Shown: piece by piece, positions 50,455 to 59,692 of the stretch
How the letters are laid out: every line of letters starts with the position of its first letter
How positions within the stretch are numbered: the first letter of the stretch is position 1
Origin: Mycolicibacterium anyangense
GTDB taxonomy: Bacteria; Actinomycetota; Actinomycetes; Mycobacteriales; Mycobacteriaceae
Assembly: GCF_010731855.1 (NCBI RefSeq)
Contig: NZ_AP022620.1
Location: 992,001-1,056,000 of the forward strand
Reading direction: 5' to 3'
DNA length: 64,000 nucleotides
Notes under the pieces: generated by a model
What the model was told of the DNA's origin: nothing
The model's database searches: none
The model's input: only the letters and a program-made list of their open reading frames with translations
Made by a program: the position numbers and the translations under genes

Positions 50455-51702
50455 ATGAACCCGAAGCGGATCATCGTCGGCGTCGCCGGGGGCATCGCCG
50501 CGTACAAGGCATGCTCGCTGGTCCGGCAGCTCAGCGAGGCCGGTCATGACGTACGCGTCATCCCCACCGAATCCGCCCTGCGGTTCGTCGGCGCCGCCAC
50601 CTTCGAGGCGCTCTCGGGACATCCGGTGCGCACCGGGGTGTTCGAGGACGTCGACGAAGTACCCCATGTCCGGCTGGGCCAGGAGGCCGACCTCGTCGTC
50701 ATCGCACCGGCCACCGCAGACCTGCTGGCCCGCGCGGTCGCAGGACGTGCCGATGACTTGCTGACCGCCACCCTTCTCACGGCCCGCTGTCCGGTGCTGT
50801 ACGCCCCGGCCATGCATACCGAGATGTGGCAGCACCCGGCGACCCAGCACAACGTGGACACCCTGCGCCGGCGCGGCGCGGTGGTCCTGGAACCGGCGTC
50901 AGGGCGGCTCACCGGGGCGGACAGCGGTGCCGGGCGGCTGCCCGAGCCCGAGGAGATCGCCACCTTCGCTCAACTTCTGCTCTCCCGACACGATGCGCTG
51001 CCGCACGATCTGTCCGGTGTCAAGGTCCTGGTGACCGCGGGTGGTACCCGCGAGGCCATCGACCCGGTTCGCTTCATTGGTAACCGCAGCTCGGGCAAGC
51101 AGGGCTACGCGGTCGCGCGGGTGGCCGCCCAGCGCGGTGCCGACGTGACCCTGATCGCCGGAAACACCGTAGGCCTGGCCGACCCTGCCGGAGCGCACGT
51201 CCTGCACATCACGTCGGCCGCTCAGCTGCATGAGGCGGTGACCAAGCACGCCCCGGACGCCCATGTCCTGGTGATGGCGGCCGCCGTCGCCGACTTCCGG
51301 CCCGCATCGGTGGCCGCCACCAAGATCAAGAAGCAGCCCGGCGTCCAGGAGGGGCCGACGATCGAGCTGGTCCGCACCGACGATGTGCTGGCCGGAGTCG
51401 TGCACCAGCGCATCGATGGGCAGCTGCCCAACATGCGGGCCGTTGTCGGATTCGCGGCCGAGACCGGCGACGCCAACGGCGACGTGCTGTTCCACGCCCG
51501 CACCAAGCTGGCCCGAAAAGGCTGTGACTTGCTGGTAGTGAACGCGGTCGGCGAGGGTCGGGCGTTCGAGGTGGACAGCAACGACGGCTGGCTGCTGGGC
51601 GCCGACGGTACCGAGGCCGCCCTGGAGCACGGTTCGAAGACCCTCATGGCGAGCCGTATCGTGGACGCGATCGCATCATTTCTGCGTGTCGGTGACGCGT
51701 AG
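50455..51702 (+). CDS. coaBC: Bifunctional phosphopantothenoylcysteine decarboxylase/synthase
   Basis: This is 415 aa from ATG 50455. The CoaC flavoprotein half (1-180) starts IIVGVAGGIAAYKACSLVRQL and contains the flavin-binding ATADLLA. Its PAMHTEMW replaces the usual PAMNxxMW, and the segment RLTGADSGAGRLPEP replaces the ACGDxGxGRM motif with its catalytic Cys. From memory the M. tuberculosis protein has the same differences. The CoaB half (190-415) shows VTAGGTREAIDPVRFIGNRSSGKQGYA and AAVADFRP. It makes 4'-phosphopantetheine for CoA. Confidence 0.96.
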   Translation: MNPKRIIVGVAGGIAAYKACSLVRQLSEAGHDVRVIPTESALRFVGAATFEALSGHPVRTGVFEDVDEVPHVRLGQEADLVVIAPATADLLARAVAGRADDLLTATLLTARCPVLYAPAMHTEMWQHPATQHNVDTLRRRGAVVLEPASGRLTGADSGAGRLPEPEEIATFAQLLLSRHDALPHDLSGVKVLVTAGGTREAIDPVRFIGNRSSGKQGYAVARVAAQRGADVTLIAGNTVGLADPAGAHVLHITSAAQLHEAVTKHAPDAHVLVMAAAVADFRPASVAATKIKKQPGVQEGPTIELVRTDDVLAGVVHQRIDGQLPNMRAVVGFAAETGDANGDVLFHARTKLARKGCDLLVVNAVGEGRAFEVDSNDGWLLGADGTEAALEHGSKTLMASRIVDAIASFLRVGDA

Positions 51703-51758
51703 GCGGTGGGGATCGCGTTGGTTTGCGCTGAAACCTTGCGCACGGCGCGAAGCCCCGG

Positions 51759-51786
51759 TTGGGTCGTGGGGGGCCAGCGATATGAT
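51759..51786 (+). promoter_or_regulatory. metK promoter, TTGGGT - 16 bp - TATGAT
   Basis: A -35-like TTGGGT (51759-51764) and a strong -10 TATGAT (51781-51786) precede metK, giving a leader of about 27 nt with GAAGGGA at 51806-51812. metK can therefore be transcribed independently of the mihF-coaBC genes. Confidence 0.65.
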
Positions 51787-51819
51787 TTGCCCAACTAAGT
51801 TTTTCGAAGGGATGTGACT

Positions 51820-53031
51820 GTGAGCGATAAGGGTCGGCTGTTCACCAGTGAGTCGGTGACCGAGGGACACCCTGACAAGATCTGCGACGCGATCAGCGAC
51901 TCGGTGCTCGATGCGCTCCTGGCGCAGGACCCGAATTCCCGCGTTGCCGTGGAGACCCTGGTCACCACCGGTCAGGTTCATGTCGTCGGTGAGGTGACCA
52001 CCAACGCCAAGGAGGCGTTCGCCGACATCACCAACACTGTGCGCGAGCGCATCCTCGATATCGGTTACGACTCGTCGGAGAAGGGTTTCGACGGCACCAC
52101 CTGCGGGGTGAACATCGGTATCGGCGCGCAGTCGCCGGATATCGCCCAGGGCGTCGACACCGCCTACGAGGCCCGGGTGCAGGGCGAACGTGACCCGCTG
52201 GACGCCCAGGGCGCCGGCGACCAGGGTCTGATGTTCGGCTACGCGATCCGCGACACCCCCGAGCTGATGCCCTTGCCGATCGCGCTCGCACACCGGCTCT
52301 CGCGGCGGCTGACCGACGCGCGCAAGAGCGGCAAGCTGCCCTACCTGCGTCCGGACGGCAAGACCCAGGTCACCATCGAGTACGCCGGCACCACGCCGGT
52401 GCGGCTGGACACCGTGGTGCTGTCCACCCAGCATGCCGAGGGCATCGACCTCGACGGCCAGCTCGCCCCCGACATCCGGGCGCAGGTGGTCAAGACCGTG
52501 CTCGACGAGCTGGCCCACGAGAGCCTGGACACCTCCGACTTCCGGCTGCTGGTCAACCCCACCGGCAAGTTCGTGCTGGGTGGGCCGATGGGCGACGCCG
52601 GTCTGACCGGCCGCAAGATCATCGTCGACACCTATGGCGGCTGGGCCCGGCACGGCGGCGGTGCCTTCTCCGGCAAGGATCCGTCCAAGGTGGACCGTTC
52701 GGCGGCCTACGCCATGCGTTGGGTGGCCAAGAACGTCGTCGCGGCGGGACTGGCGGAGCGGGTCGAGGTGCAGGTGGCCTATGCCATCGGTAAGGCCGCT
52801 CCGGTCGGGCTGTTCGTCGAGACCTTCGGTTCCGAGACCGTCGACCCGGCCCGCATCGAAAAGGCCATCACCGCGGTGTTCGACCTGCGGCCCGGCGCCA
52901 TCATCCGCGATCTGGACCTCAAGCGCCCGATCTACGCGCAGACCGCTGCCTACGGCCACTTCGGTCGTACCGACATCGACCTGCCGTGGGAGCGCCTGGA
53001 CAAGGTCGAGGACCTCAAGAACTCCGTCTAG
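51820..53031 (+). CDS. metK: S-adenosylmethionine synthetase
   Basis: This is 403 aa from GTG 51820, 7 nt after GAAGGGA and the same length as the M. tuberculosis enzyme; an in-frame GTG at 51814 overlaps the Shine-Dalgarno spacing and is less likely. [29 protein letters not shown] (the ATP motif) and the phosphate loop [20 protein letters not shown] are intact. It makes SAM from methionine and ATP. It is followed by a strong hairpin terminator. Confidence 0.98.
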   Translation: MSDKGRLFTSESVTEGHPDKICDAISDSVLDALLAQDPNSRVAVETLVTTGQVHVVGEVTTNAKEAFADITNTVRERILDIGYDSSEKGFDGTTCGVNIGIGAQSPDIAQGVDTAYEARVQGERDPLDAQGAGDQGLMFGYAIRDTPELMPLPIALAHRLSRRLTDARKSGKLPYLRPDGKTQVTIEYAGTTPVRLDTVVLSTQHAEGIDLDGQLAPDIRAQVVKTVLDELAHESLDTSDFRLLVNPTGKFVLGGPMGDAGLTGRKIIVDTYGGWARHGGGAFSGKDPSKVDRSAAYAMRWVAKNVVAAGLAERVEVQVAYAIGKAAPVGLFVETFGSETVDPARIEKAITAVFDLRPGAIIRDLDLKRPIYAQTAAYGHFGRTDIDLPWERLDKVEDLKNSV

Positions 53032-53046
53032 CGACCTCCCGACGCT

Positions 53047-53079
53047 CAAGCCCCGCGAACCGATGGGTCGCGGGGCTTG
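53047..53079. terminator. Bidirectional 12-bp hairpin terminator after metK
   Basis: CAAGCCCCGCGA (53047-53058) pairs perfectly with TCGCGGGGCTTG (53068-53079) across a 9-nt loop, starting 16 bp after the metK stop and 27 bp past the end of the convergent heme-binding gene. No long T-tract follows, as is common for mycobacterial terminators. Confidence 0.8.
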
Positions 53080-53105
53080 TGCGTAGCTGGGGTGCGGTTA
53101 CCGGC

Positions 53106-53501
53106 TCAGCCGACGAACGCGTCGAACGCCCACTGGAACTGCGGCGGGACGACCTGCACGCCGCACTGAGACTGCAGTGTGCCGAGCGGCGCCAGGATCG
53201 CCTTGAAGTCGGCGTACTCCTGCGGATTGGCCGTCGCGTAGTTGCTCAGCGTCTGCTCGGCCTGCGCCCGGGGCTGCAGCGCGGCGGTCATCAGCACCTT
53301 CTGACCGTCCGGGTGGCTGTTCATGTAGGCCTGGGCCTGGTTCTGGATGTTGGCCACGGCACTGTCGACGCCCGCCTTGCTGCAGTCAGGCGCCGCGAAG
53401 GCCGACGGTGCGGCGACCACGGCCAGGGCGGCACCCGCGATCAGCGAGCTGGCACCGAGGCCGACGAGGCGCCGGGTCGCGGCTCCTTGAGCAAACTTCA
53501 T
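53106..53501 (-). CDS. Secreted heme-binding (MHB/hemophore-like) protein
   Basis: This 131-aa protein starts at ATG 53501 with AAGGA upstream. Residues 1-36 form a signal peptide ending SAFA before APDCSKAG. The mature protein of about 95 aa has two cysteines (DCSKAG and QSQCGVQ) that probably form a disulfide across an all-helical fold. AYMNSHPDGQKVL and the SNYATANPQEYADFKAI segment are typical of the mycobacterial hemophore-like family that includes Rv0203. The family binds heme outside the membrane for iron uptake; binding by this member is inferred. It is monocistronic, ending at the metK terminator. Confidence 0.82.
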   Translation of the reverse strand: MKFAQGAATRRLVGLGASSLIAGAALAVVAAPSAFAAPDCSKAGVDSAVANIQNQAQAYMNSHPDGQKVLMTAALQPRAQAEQTLSNYATANPQEYADFKAILAPLGTLQSQCGVQVVPPQFQWAFDAFVG

Positions 53502-53575
53502 GGGTGGTCCTTACCTGTTTGTGGCGTGTGATGCCATTGTGTCCCGTCGCGAACGGTTGCGACAAGGTCGGCTGG

Positions 53576-54550
53576 TCAGCCGTGTAGTGCTGCCCGCAGA
53601 GCTGCCAGGCCGCGCTGTGTCGCCTCGGTCGCCGCCGGAACCACACCCGCGTAGCCAAGATAGCCATGCACCAGTGTGTCGGCATTGTGCAGTTCAACTG
53701 TTACACCGGCGGCGGCCAGCAGCTCCGCATAGCGCGCTCCGTCGTCCCGCAGTGGATCGTGGCCGGCGGTCGCGACGTAGGCCGGAGCAAGCCCGGACAA
53801 GTCCGCAGCGCGGCCGGGCGCCAGCGTGGCCGGCGGGTCGGTCATGTCGACGTGACCGGCATACCAACGGGTGAATGCATCGATCGCGGCGCGGTCGAGG
53901 ACCGGTGCGTCGGCGTTCTCGGCGAACGACGGCAACGAGGTGTCCCACATCGTCGACGGGTACCAGAGCAGCTGGAACGCCAGCTGCGGCCCGCCGGAGT
54001 CTCGGGCCAGCTGGGCGACGACCGCTGCCAGGGTGCCGCCGGCCGAGTCGCCGGCCACCGCCAGCCGGGAGGCGTCGGCGCCGTACTGCCCGGCGTTGGC
54101 GGCCACCCAGCGGGTCGCCGCCCAGACGTCCTCGACCGCCGCCGGGTAGGGATGTTCGGGGGCCAGCCGGTAGTCCACCGAGACCACGAGGGTCTGGGCC
54201 TGCACCGCGTGCTCGCGGGCGGTGCCGTCGTGGGTGTCCAGGTCGCCGACGGCGAACCCGCCGCCGTGGAAGAACATCGTGACCGGTGGGCAGGAGCGTA
54301 GCGACGCGGGAGAAGATTCCGGCGGGCAGGAGACGTTGTCGGGCCAGTACACCCGGACCGGGATGGGCCCACCCGGTCCGTCGATGCGGTGGTCCTCGAC
54401 GCGCAGGTGGGGATGCACCGGGCCGCGGGGCAGCTCACGCAGGCGGCGGCGCGCCTCGTCGATTCCGCCGTCGACCGTCAACTGGAACGGCACCGCGTGC
54501 AGTACCTTCTGCAGGATGGCGTCCACCGGCGGTCTGTCCTCTGAAGTCAT
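53576..54550 (-). CDS. lipI: Alpha/beta-hydrolase esterase of the hormone-sensitive lipase family
   Basis: This is 324 aa from ATG 54550; TACGGT on its strand (54562-54557) ends 6 nt before, so it is probably leaderless. The oxyanion motif HGGG is at 95-98, the nucleophile S169 in GDSAGG, and D265 and H295 (LVHGYLGY) complete the triad. [21 protein letters not shown] is typical of the family. The sequence tracks M. tuberculosis LipI (Rv1400c) closely, apart from a Cys/Ser-rich insertion near residues 73-88. It hydrolyses short-chain esters. Its start codon overlaps that of the opposite-strand lysoplasmalogenase-like gene. Confidence 0.92.
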   Translation of the reverse strand: MTSEDRPPVDAILQKVLHAVPFQLTVDGGIDEARRRLRELPRGPVHPHLRVEDHRIDGPGGPIPVRVYWPDNVSCPPESSPASLRSCPPVTMFFHGGGFAVGDLDTHDGTAREHAVQAQTLVVSVDYRLAPEHPYPAAVEDVWAATRWVAANAGQYGADASRLAVAGDSAGGTLAAVVAQLARDSGGPQLAFQLLWYPSTMWDTSLPSFAENADAPVLDRAAIDAFTRWYAGHVDMTDPPATLAPGRAADLSGLAPAYVATAGHDPLRDDGARYAELLAAAGVTVELHNADTLVHGYLGYAGVVPAATEATQRGLAALRAALHG

Positions 54551-55256
54551 GGGCCCACCGTACGCACGCACACGGACCGCGTGGTGGGCCGCGGCTGCTG
54601 CCGCTGCGGTGGGATACGGCCTCTTCCTCGTGGTCACCGCGCTGCAGCTGCCCGCGAACGCCGAGCTGACGGGACGTTTCCCGGGCCAACCCGCAGTCAA
54701 GGCTCTGATGGCGGTCCTGCTGGCGGTGGCGGCGCGGTGGCACCCGGTCGTGCGCGAACGGCGCTGGCTGATCGCCGCGCTGCTCTTCTCCGCCGGTGGC
54801 GACTTCTTCCTGGCGATGCCGTGGTGGCAGCCGTCGTTCGTGCTCGGACTCGGCTCGTTCCTGGTCGCCCACCTGTGTTACCTCGGAGCGTTGTTGCCGC
54901 TGCGCGGCAGGGGCGGCGCGCGGCTGGTCGTGGCGGCGGTGATGGTGGCGCTGTGCGTCGCGCTCCTGGTGGTGTTCTGGCCCAAGCTGGTCATCGAGGG
55001 CCTGACGATCCCGGTGACCGTCTATATCGGCGTACTCGGTGCGATGGTGTGTGCGGCGTTGCTGGCCCGGCTGCCCACGGTGTGGACGGCGCTGGGCGCG
55101 GTGTGCTTCGCGATCTCCGACGGGATGATCGGCATCGGCAAGTTCGTGCTGGAATCCAACGCCCTGGAAGTGCCGATCTGGTGGGTGTATGCCACGTCCC
55201 AGATCTTGATCACTGCCGGGTTCTTCTTCGGCAGGACCAGGGCGTCGGGCAGCTGA
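54549..55256 (+). CDS. Lysoplasmalogenase-like YhhN/TMEM86 membrane protein (Rv1401-like)
   Basis: This is 235 aa from ATG 54549. Eight membrane segments are apparent, beginning [15 protein letters not shown]. The YhhN signature residues are seen in [14 protein letters not shown] and [14 protein letters not shown], whose Asp residues are thought catalytic. Known relatives hydrolyse the vinyl-ether bond of lysoplasmalogens; activity in mycobacteria is unproven. Its ATG shares two bases with the lipI start on the other strand. No upstream ribosome binding site is clear, so a slightly different start is possible, although no better one is visible. Confidence 0.85.
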   Translation: MGPPYARTRTAWWAAAAAAAVGYGLFLVVTALQLPANAELTGRFPGQPAVKALMAVLLAVAARWHPVVRERRWLIAALLFSAGGDFFLAMPWWQPSFVLGLGSFLVAHLCYLGALLPLRGRGGARLVVAAVMVALCVALLVVFWPKLVIEGLTIPVTVYIGVLGAMVCAALLARLPTVWTALGAVCFAISDGMIGIGKFVLESNALEVPIWWVYATSQILITAGFFFGRTRASGS

Positions 55257-55302
55257 GACCGCGGTCGGGGTGCGCGTCGGGGCGCCTCGGTACTCTTCGA
55301 CG

Positions 55303-57300
55303 ATGCCGAACGCCCGGCAGGCCGCTGAACACGAACCCATCGCCCGGGTGTTGCCGATGCTGTCGGTGCCGCACCTGGACCGTGAGTTCGACTACCTGGT
55401 CTCGGCCGACCAATCCGACGACGCGCAGCCCGGTGTCCGGGTGCGGGTCCGGTTCCACGGCCGGCTGGTCGACGCGTTCGTGCTCGAACGCCGTTCCGAC
55501 ACCGACCATGTCGGGCAGCTGGGCTGGCTGGACCGGGTGATCTCGGCCGAGCCGGTCCTCACCCAGGAGGTGCGCCGGCTGGTCGACGCGGTGGCCGCCC
55601 GCTACGCCGGCACCCGCCCCGATGTGCTGCGGCTGGCGATCCCGCCCCGGCATGCCAGGGCGGAGAAGTCCGACGCTGTGCCCCCGCTGCTGCCGGTGAT
55701 CGACCCCGTCGACCCGGCCGGCTGGGCCCGCTACGGGCGCGGGGAGCAATTCCTCGTCGCCCTGCGGGAGGGCCGGGCCGCGCGCGCGGTCTGGCAGGCC
55801 CTACCGGGCGAGCAATGGTGTGACCGGATCGCCGAAGCGGCCGCCGCCGCCGTCAGCGGGGGCTATGGGGTGCTGGCCGTCGTGCCGGACCAGCGCGACA
55901 TCGACGCAGTGTGGGCCGCGACGACGGCGCGCATCGACCAGTCCGCGGTGGTGGCACTGTCGGCCGGCCTCGGACCCTCGGCGCGCTACCGGCGCTGGCT
56001 GTCGGTGCTGCGCGGGCAGGCCCGGGTGGTGATCGGCACCCGCAGTGCGGTGTTCGCACCGGTCGAACGGCTCGGGCTGGTCCTCGTCTGGGATGACGGC
56101 GACGACAATCTGGCCGAGCCACGGGCGCCGTATCCGCACGCCAGGGAGGTCGCGATGTTGCGGGCCCACCAGTTGCGCTGCGCCGCGGTGATCGGCGGGT
56201 ACGCCCGCACGGCCGAGGCGCATGCCCTGGTCCGTAGCGGCTGGGCGCATGATCTGGTGGCGCCCCGCCCGCTGGTGCGGGCCTGCTCCCCGCGGGTCGT
56301 CGCCCTCGAGGACGGCGGATACGCCGAGGAGCGCGACGCCGCCGCCCGGACGGCGCGGCTGCCGTCGGTGGCGCTACGGGCCGCACGTGCCGCGCTGGAG
56401 CGAGACGCGCCCGTACTGATCCAGGTACCGCGGCGGGGCTATGTCCCGTCGATCGCGTGCGCGCGGTGCCGCAGCGTGGCGCGCTGCCGGCATTGCACCG
56501 GGCCGTTGTCACTGTCCGGTGCCAGCACCGGGGCCCTCTGCCGGTGGTGCGGCCGGATCGACCCGGCGCCGCGCTGCCGACGCTGCGGTTCCGACGCGAT
56601 CCGCGCCGTTATCGTCGGCGCCCGTCGCACGGCCGAGGAGATGGGCCGCGCCTTCCCGGGCACTCCGGTGGTGACGTCGGCCGGCGATGCGGTCCACAGC
56701 GAGATCGGGCCGGGACCGGCGCTGGTCGTGGCCACGCCGGGGGCCGAGCCGCGCGCCCCGCACGGCTACGGCGCCGCGCTGCTGCTCGACAGCTGGGCCA
56801 TGCTGGGCCGTCAGGACCTGCGGGCCGCCGAGGACACCCTGCGGCGCTGGATGGCGGCCGGTGCGCTGGTGCAGCCACGCGGCGACGGCGGCGTGGTGGC
56901 CGCCGTCGCGGAATCGACCATCCCCACCGTGCAGGCCCTGGTCAAGTGGGATCCAGTGGGGCACGCCGAGGCCGAATGGGAGGCCCGCGCCGAGGTCGGC
57001 CTGCCGCCCAGCGTGCACATGGCCGCCGTCGACGGCAGCTCACCGGCGGTGGCTGCGCTGCTGGAGCACGCTGAGCTACCCGAGGACGCCGACGTGCTGG
57101 GCCCCGTCGACCTGCCGCCCGGTGTGCGCCGCCCCCCGGCGATGGCGGCGGGGGAGCCGGCCATCCGGATGCTCATCCGGGTCGGCCGCGAGGACGGTCT
57201 GGCGCTGGCCGCATCCCTGCGGCACGCCATCGCGATCGCCAGCGCCCGGCACGATCACGAGGCGGTTCGGGTACAGATCGACCCATTGCACATAGGGTAA
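55303..57300 (+). CDS. priA: Primosomal protein N' (PriA), helicase-motif-deficient actinobacterial type
   Basis: This is 665 aa from ATG 55303; TACTCT (55291-55296) ends 6 nt before, so it is leaderless, and an in-frame GTG 55270 lies upstream of that -10. The N-terminal 3'-DNA-binding domain (LDREFDYLV, GVRVRVRFHGR) and four CxxC zinc pairs (C386/389, 395/398, 413/416, 425/428) are normal. There is no Walker A motif (the region reads SGGYGVLAVVPDQRD), and the DEAH box is replaced by WDDGDDN. It is therefore unlikely to be an active helicase, as annotated for M. tuberculosis PriA. It may restart replication as a DNA-binding scaffold. Confidence 0.94.
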   Translation: MPNARQAAEHEPIARVLPMLSVPHLDREFDYLVSADQSDDAQPGVRVRVRFHGRLVDAFVLERRSDTDHVGQLGWLDRVISAEPVLTQEVRRLVDAVAARYAGTRPDVLRLAIPPRHARAEKSDAVPPLLPVIDPVDPAGWARYGRGEQFLVALREGRAARAVWQALPGEQWCDRIAEAAAAAVSGGYGVLAVVPDQRDIDAVWAATTARIDQSAVVALSAGLGPSARYRRWLSVLRGQARVVIGTRSAVFAPVERLGLVLVWDDGDDNLAEPRAPYPHAREVAMLRAHQLRCAAVIGGYARTAEAHALVRSGWAHDLVAPRPLVRACSPRVVALEDGGYAEERDAAARTARLPSVALRAARAALERDAPVLIQVPRRGYVPSIACARCRSVARCRHCTGPLSLSGASTGALCRWCGRIDPAPRCRRCGSDAIRAVIVGARRTAEEMGRAFPGTPVVTSAGDAVHSEIGPGPALVVATPGAEPRAPHGYGAALLLDSWAMLGRQDLRAAEDTLRRWMAAGALVQPRGDGGVVAAVAESTIPTVQALVKWDPVGHAEAEWEARAEVGLPPSVHMAAVDGSSPAVAALLEHAELPEDADVLGPVDLPPGVRRPPAMAAGEPAIRMLIRVGREDGLALAASLRHAIAIASARHDHEAVRVQIDPLHIG

Positions 57301-57340
57301 TCGCGGGACAATCCCAGGCAGAATGCGCAGCGGAGGTGTC

Positions 57341-59158
57341 ATGAAGGGGTTCGGCCGTGTCATCGCGTGGTCGATCTCGTTGCTGCTCATCGTGATTGGC
57401 CTGCTATGGCCCGTGGTCTTCAGCTTCACCCCCAGTACCGGCGCCGTCTACGACCCGGTGGTGATCACCAACTACCGCGCCGATTTCACCGTCGACCGCG
57501 ACGGCAGACTGGCCGCCACCGAGATCATCACCGGCAAGTTCCCCGGCGACCGGCACGGCATCTTCCGGTACTGGGACATCGCCAACCAGAACGATCCGCA
57601 GGTCCGCCAGGTCCCGCAGGTCACCCAAATCCTGATGGACGACCGGCCGATCCCGTATCAGATGCTCTGGGAGAGCGGCGAGCGCTTCCGGGTGGCCAAG
57701 ATCGGCGACCCGGACAGCCTGCTCGGCTACGGCACCCACGTGTTCCGGATCAGCTACACCATCGACGGCGTCCTCGACCCCGGCAGCACCGGCGCCAACA
57801 AGACCTTCGCGTCCACCACCGGCACCCAGGCGGCGCCGTCCGCCTTCTTCTGGAACGTGATCGCCCCGGCGTGGAACAACCAGATCGACCGGGCCGACAT
57901 CACCATCACCCTGCCCGGCGGGGTGCCCGGCGCCCAGTGCTCGGTGGGCACCGGAGTCGGCCGCGCCTGCGACGGCCTGACCGTCGACGGCGACACCGTC
58001 CGGGTGTCGGCCACCGCGCTGGCGCCCCGCACGCCGGTGACGGTGCGGGCCGCCGTCGACGTCCCGACGCCAGCGCGGACCGAACTGCCCTGGTCCTACC
58101 ACTGGGATGAGGTGCTGGGCCGGTCGGTGCCGACCACCCTGTGGCTGCTCGGCCTGACGCTCACGGCCGGTCTCGGCGGCTTCCTGTGGTGGCGCACCAC
58201 CGTCGAGCCCGCACCCGGGTTCCCACTGCAGTACGCACCGCCGCCCGGCCTGGGACCGGTGCAATGCGAGTACATCCGCACCGAGAAGGTGCCCGAGAGT
58301 GCACTGGCCGCAACGCTGTTCTACCTCGGCGAGCGCAAGCTCGTCTCGCTCAACCAGATCACCCCCAAACGCTGGACCATCCGCGGTACCGGTGACAAGG
58401 CGGCCTGGGCCGATGTCGACCCGGTCAGCGTGGCGGTGGGCAGCGCGCTCGGCGTGATCGGATCGGGCCGGGCGTTCGAGGCCGACGGCACCGTGTCAGC
58501 GGGTAAGAAGCTCAACACCGCGAAAATCGACCTGGCCACCGCCGCCAAGAAGTGGGCGTTCGGTGACGGCCTCATGGTCAAGCGCCGCGCCGAACTATGG
58601 CTGCGGTTCGCCAACGTCGCCGCGCTGGCGTTGGCCGTGTGCGGCTTCTTCCGCTGGTTCTTCCCGATCACGCTGTGGGGTCTGCCGTTCGCGGTGTTCT
58701 TCGTCCTCACCGCGGCCGGCTGGCGCAGCGGCGTCGGCAGCAGGCGCACCGCCGAAGGGCGCCAATTGTGGTCGCAGATCGGCGGTTTCCACCGCATGCT
58801 GGCGACCGATTCCGCCGAATCCCGCTTCGACTTCGCCGCCCGCAAGGACCTCTATACCGCCTACATCCCGTTCGCCGTGGCCGGTGGGGTGGCCGCGCTG
58901 TGGGCCCGTAAGTATCAGATCGCCACCGCACAGGTGCCGCCGCAGCCCGACTGGTATCACTCGTCGTCGGGGACCAGCTGGCACTCCTCGACCGGTGGTG
59001 GTGCTAGTTTCGACAGCTTCGAGTCGGCATTGTCGTCCTCGATCAGCGCATACTCCGCATCGCAGTCGTCGTCCAGCAGCAGTAGCAGTGGTGGTGGCGG
59101 CGGGTTCAGCGGCGGTGGTGGCGGTGGTGGTGGCGGAGGAGGAGGCGGTTCATGGTGA
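57341..59158 (+). CDS. DUF2207 membrane protein with Gly-rich C-terminal tail
   Basis: This is 605 aa from ATG 57341 with GGAGG at 57332-57336; ATG 57323 is in frame but lacks a site. Helix 1 (IAWSISLLLIVIGLLWPVVFSF) leads to an extracytoplasmic DUF2207 domain (about 35-250: NYRADFTVDRDGRLAATEIITGKFPGDRHGIFRYWD-type motif). A membrane segment at about 267-285, a cytoplasmic winged-helix-like part, two more helices, then a serine-rich segment and a tail of nearly pure glycine ending in SW follow. This tail is typical of DUF2207 proteins. It overlaps the lemA-like gene by 7 bp, a common pairing. Function unknown. Confidence 0.87.
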   Translation: MKGFGRVIAWSISLLLIVIGLLWPVVFSFTPSTGAVYDPVVITNYRADFTVDRDGRLAATEIITGKFPGDRHGIFRYWDIANQNDPQVRQVPQVTQILMDDRPIPYQMLWESGERFRVAKIGDPDSLLGYGTHVFRISYTIDGVLDPGSTGANKTFASTTGTQAAPSAFFWNVIAPAWNNQIDRADITITLPGGVPGAQCSVGTGVGRACDGLTVDGDTVRVSATALAPRTPVTVRAAVDVPTPARTELPWSYHWDEVLGRSVPTTLWLLGLTLTAGLGGFLWWRTTVEPAPGFPLQYAPPPGLGPVQCEYIRTEKVPESALAATLFYLGERKLVSLNQITPKRWTIRGTGDKAAWADVDPVSVAVGSALGVIGSGRAFEADGTVSAGKKLNTAKIDLATAAKKWAFGDGLMVKRRAELWLRFANVAALALAVCGFFRWFFPITLWGLPFAVFFVLTAAGWRSGVGSRRTAEGRQLWSQIGGFHRMLATDSAESRFDFAARKDLYTAYIPFAVAGGVAALWARKYQIATAQVPPQPDWYHSSSGTSWHSSTGGGASFDSFESALSSSISAYSASQSSSSSSSSGGGGGFSGGGGGGGGGGGGGSW

Positions 59159-59688
59159 CCTTCGTGCTCGTACTGGTGCTGCTGATAGCAGTGCTGGTGC
59201 TCGGTGGATTCGTGGTGGGGTACAACAAGGTTCGGTCCGCCGACGTCCGCGTCGACGAGGCCCTGGGCGGTATCGACGTCCAGCTGACCCGGCGCGCCTC
59301 ACTGATCCCGAGCCTGATCAGCACGGTGCAGACCTTCGCCGCCCATGAGAAGGCGATCCTCGATCACGTCGCCGACGCCCAGGCCGCGCTGGCGGCGGCC
59401 ACCTCCGGTAAGTCGGTGGCGCAGCGCACCTCGGCGGAGCAGCAGTTCGACTCGGCAGTGGGGCAGGTGCTGGCGCTGGGCCAGAGCTACCCGCAGCTGA
59501 ACTCCTCGAACAACTTCTTGAACCTCCAGCAGAACCTGGCCGACACCGAGGACAAGCTGGCCTTCGCCCGCCAGTACTACAACGACGCGGTGGCAGGAGT
59601 GAACAAGCTGACCACGACGATTCCGTGGATGTTCGTGGCCGGGATGGCCGGGGTGAAGCAACGCGAGTTCTATCAGGTGCCAAAGTAG
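59152..59688 (+). CDS. LemA family protein
   Basis: This is 178 aa from ATG 59152. One N-terminal membrane helix ([24 protein letters not shown]) is followed by a helical LemA domain: [28 protein letters not shown] and [40 protein letters not shown], ending [20 protein letters not shown]. LemA proteins sit at the membrane with a cytoplasmic or extracytoplasmic helical bundle; their role is not settled. It is translationally coupled to the DUF2207 gene. Confidence 0.92.
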   Translation: MVTFVLVLVLLIAVLVLGGFVVGYNKVRSADVRVDEALGGIDVQLTRRASLIPSLISTVQTFAAHEKAILDHVADAQAALAAATSGKSVAQRTSAEQQFDSAVGQVLALGQSYPQLNSSNNFLNLQQNLADTEDKLAFARQYYNDAVAGVNKLTTTIPWMFVAGMAGVKQREFYQVPK

Positions 59689-59692
59689 CCTC

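Noticed and set aside
51703..51819. Possible SAM riboswitch before metK
   Set aside because: The predicted leader after the TATGAT promoter is only about 27 nt, too short for any known SAM riboswitch, and no paired core was seen.
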